Below, one piece after another: positions 5,301-5,397 of a stretch of 5,397 nucleotides of DNA (its first letter is position 1; every line of letters starts with the position of its first letter). Location of the stretch: contig DRGV01000085.1 of the NCBI GenBank assembly GCA_011049955.1, forward strand, positions 1 to 5,397, given 5' to 3'. Below the pieces are notes generated by a model. The model was not told where the DNA came from. It did no database searches and saw nothing but the letters and a program-made list of their open reading frames with translations. The DNA comes from a bacterium (GTDB lineage: Bacteria; UBP18; UBA7526). The position numbers were made by a program, and so were the translations under genes.

Positions 5301-5381
5301 AAAGGGGTGAAGGGGTTGAAAGGAGAAAGGGGGTTTACCCTCTTATCCCTCTTACCCCCCGTAACCCTCCTTATCTCTCAT
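5301..5381. repeat. G/C-run palindromic element with 9-nt period (second copy type)
   Basis: Nine 9-mers in register. The left arm is AAAGGGGTG (5301), AAGGGGTTG (5310), AAAGGAGAA (5319) and AGGGGGTTT (5328). The right arm is ACCCTCTTA (5337), TCCCTCTTA (5346), CCCCCCGTA (5355), ACCCTCCTT (5364) and ATCTCTCAT (5373). It has the same period and layout as 1850-1940 but different unit sequences. On the - strand the C-runs at 5338, 5347, 5355 and 5365 with loops of 6, 5 and 4 nt fit a G-quadruplex pattern. Bases 5382-5397 hold nothing recognisable before the window ends. Confidence 0.8.
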
Positions 5382-5397
5382 GTCAAAATCAGCGGTA

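Overview
This looks like one end of a short-read metagenome contig from an uncultured, mesophilic-looking bacterium of moderate GC with strong Shine-Dalgarno (SD) sites. Bases 2-20 are the Tn5/Nextera mosaic end, an untrimmed library adapter, so biological sequence begins near base 21. All supported genes are on the + strand. The intergenic gaps hold periodic, imperfectly palindromic repeats of a kind I associate with candidate-phylum bacteria such as Omnitrophota. That placement is an impression, not a result.

Layout. 21-259: C-terminal end of an unidentified protein, perhaps an SPL-type radical SAM protein. 259-426: first 55 residues of a GHMP-family kinase, cut off beside a 7-nt-period palindrome (429-579). 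599-1471: hisG, long form with the C-terminal regulatory domain. 1495-1610: second palindrome. 1672-1827: a 51-residue four-cysteine protein that conventional ORF length cut-offs miss. 1850-1940: third palindrome (9-nt period, G-quadruplex motifs on both strands). 1981-3668: a tight three-gene cluster of a Mth938-like protein, a secreted M23 peptidase and a flavodoxin-like protein. 3691-3770: fourth palindrome (10-nt period). 3794-5252: a two-gene overlapping unit of an unknown 83-residue protein and an Endonuclease Q-type PHP nuclease. 5255-5293 and 5301-5381: two more repeat tracts.

Functions. hisG starts histidine synthesis and stands alone here, without other his genes. The M23 peptidase acts on peptidoglycan outside the cytoplasm. 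The flavodoxin-like and Mth938-like proteins have no clear link to it beyond co-transcription. The EndoQ-type protein would cut DNA 5' of deaminated bases. Its last five residues (QMNLF) match the bacterial beta-sliding-clamp binding motif, which suggests coupling to replication. The overlapping 83-residue protein is its best candidate partner.

The most notable points are the set of intergenic palindromes that share one architecture but differ in unit sequence and period (7, 7-8, 9, 10, 9 nt), the EndoQ with a clamp motif plus a coupled unknown gene, and the GHMP kinase truncated exactly at a repeat boundary, which could be either gene decay or an assembly misjoin. I see no tRNA, rRNA, CRISPR array, transposase or integrase in the window.
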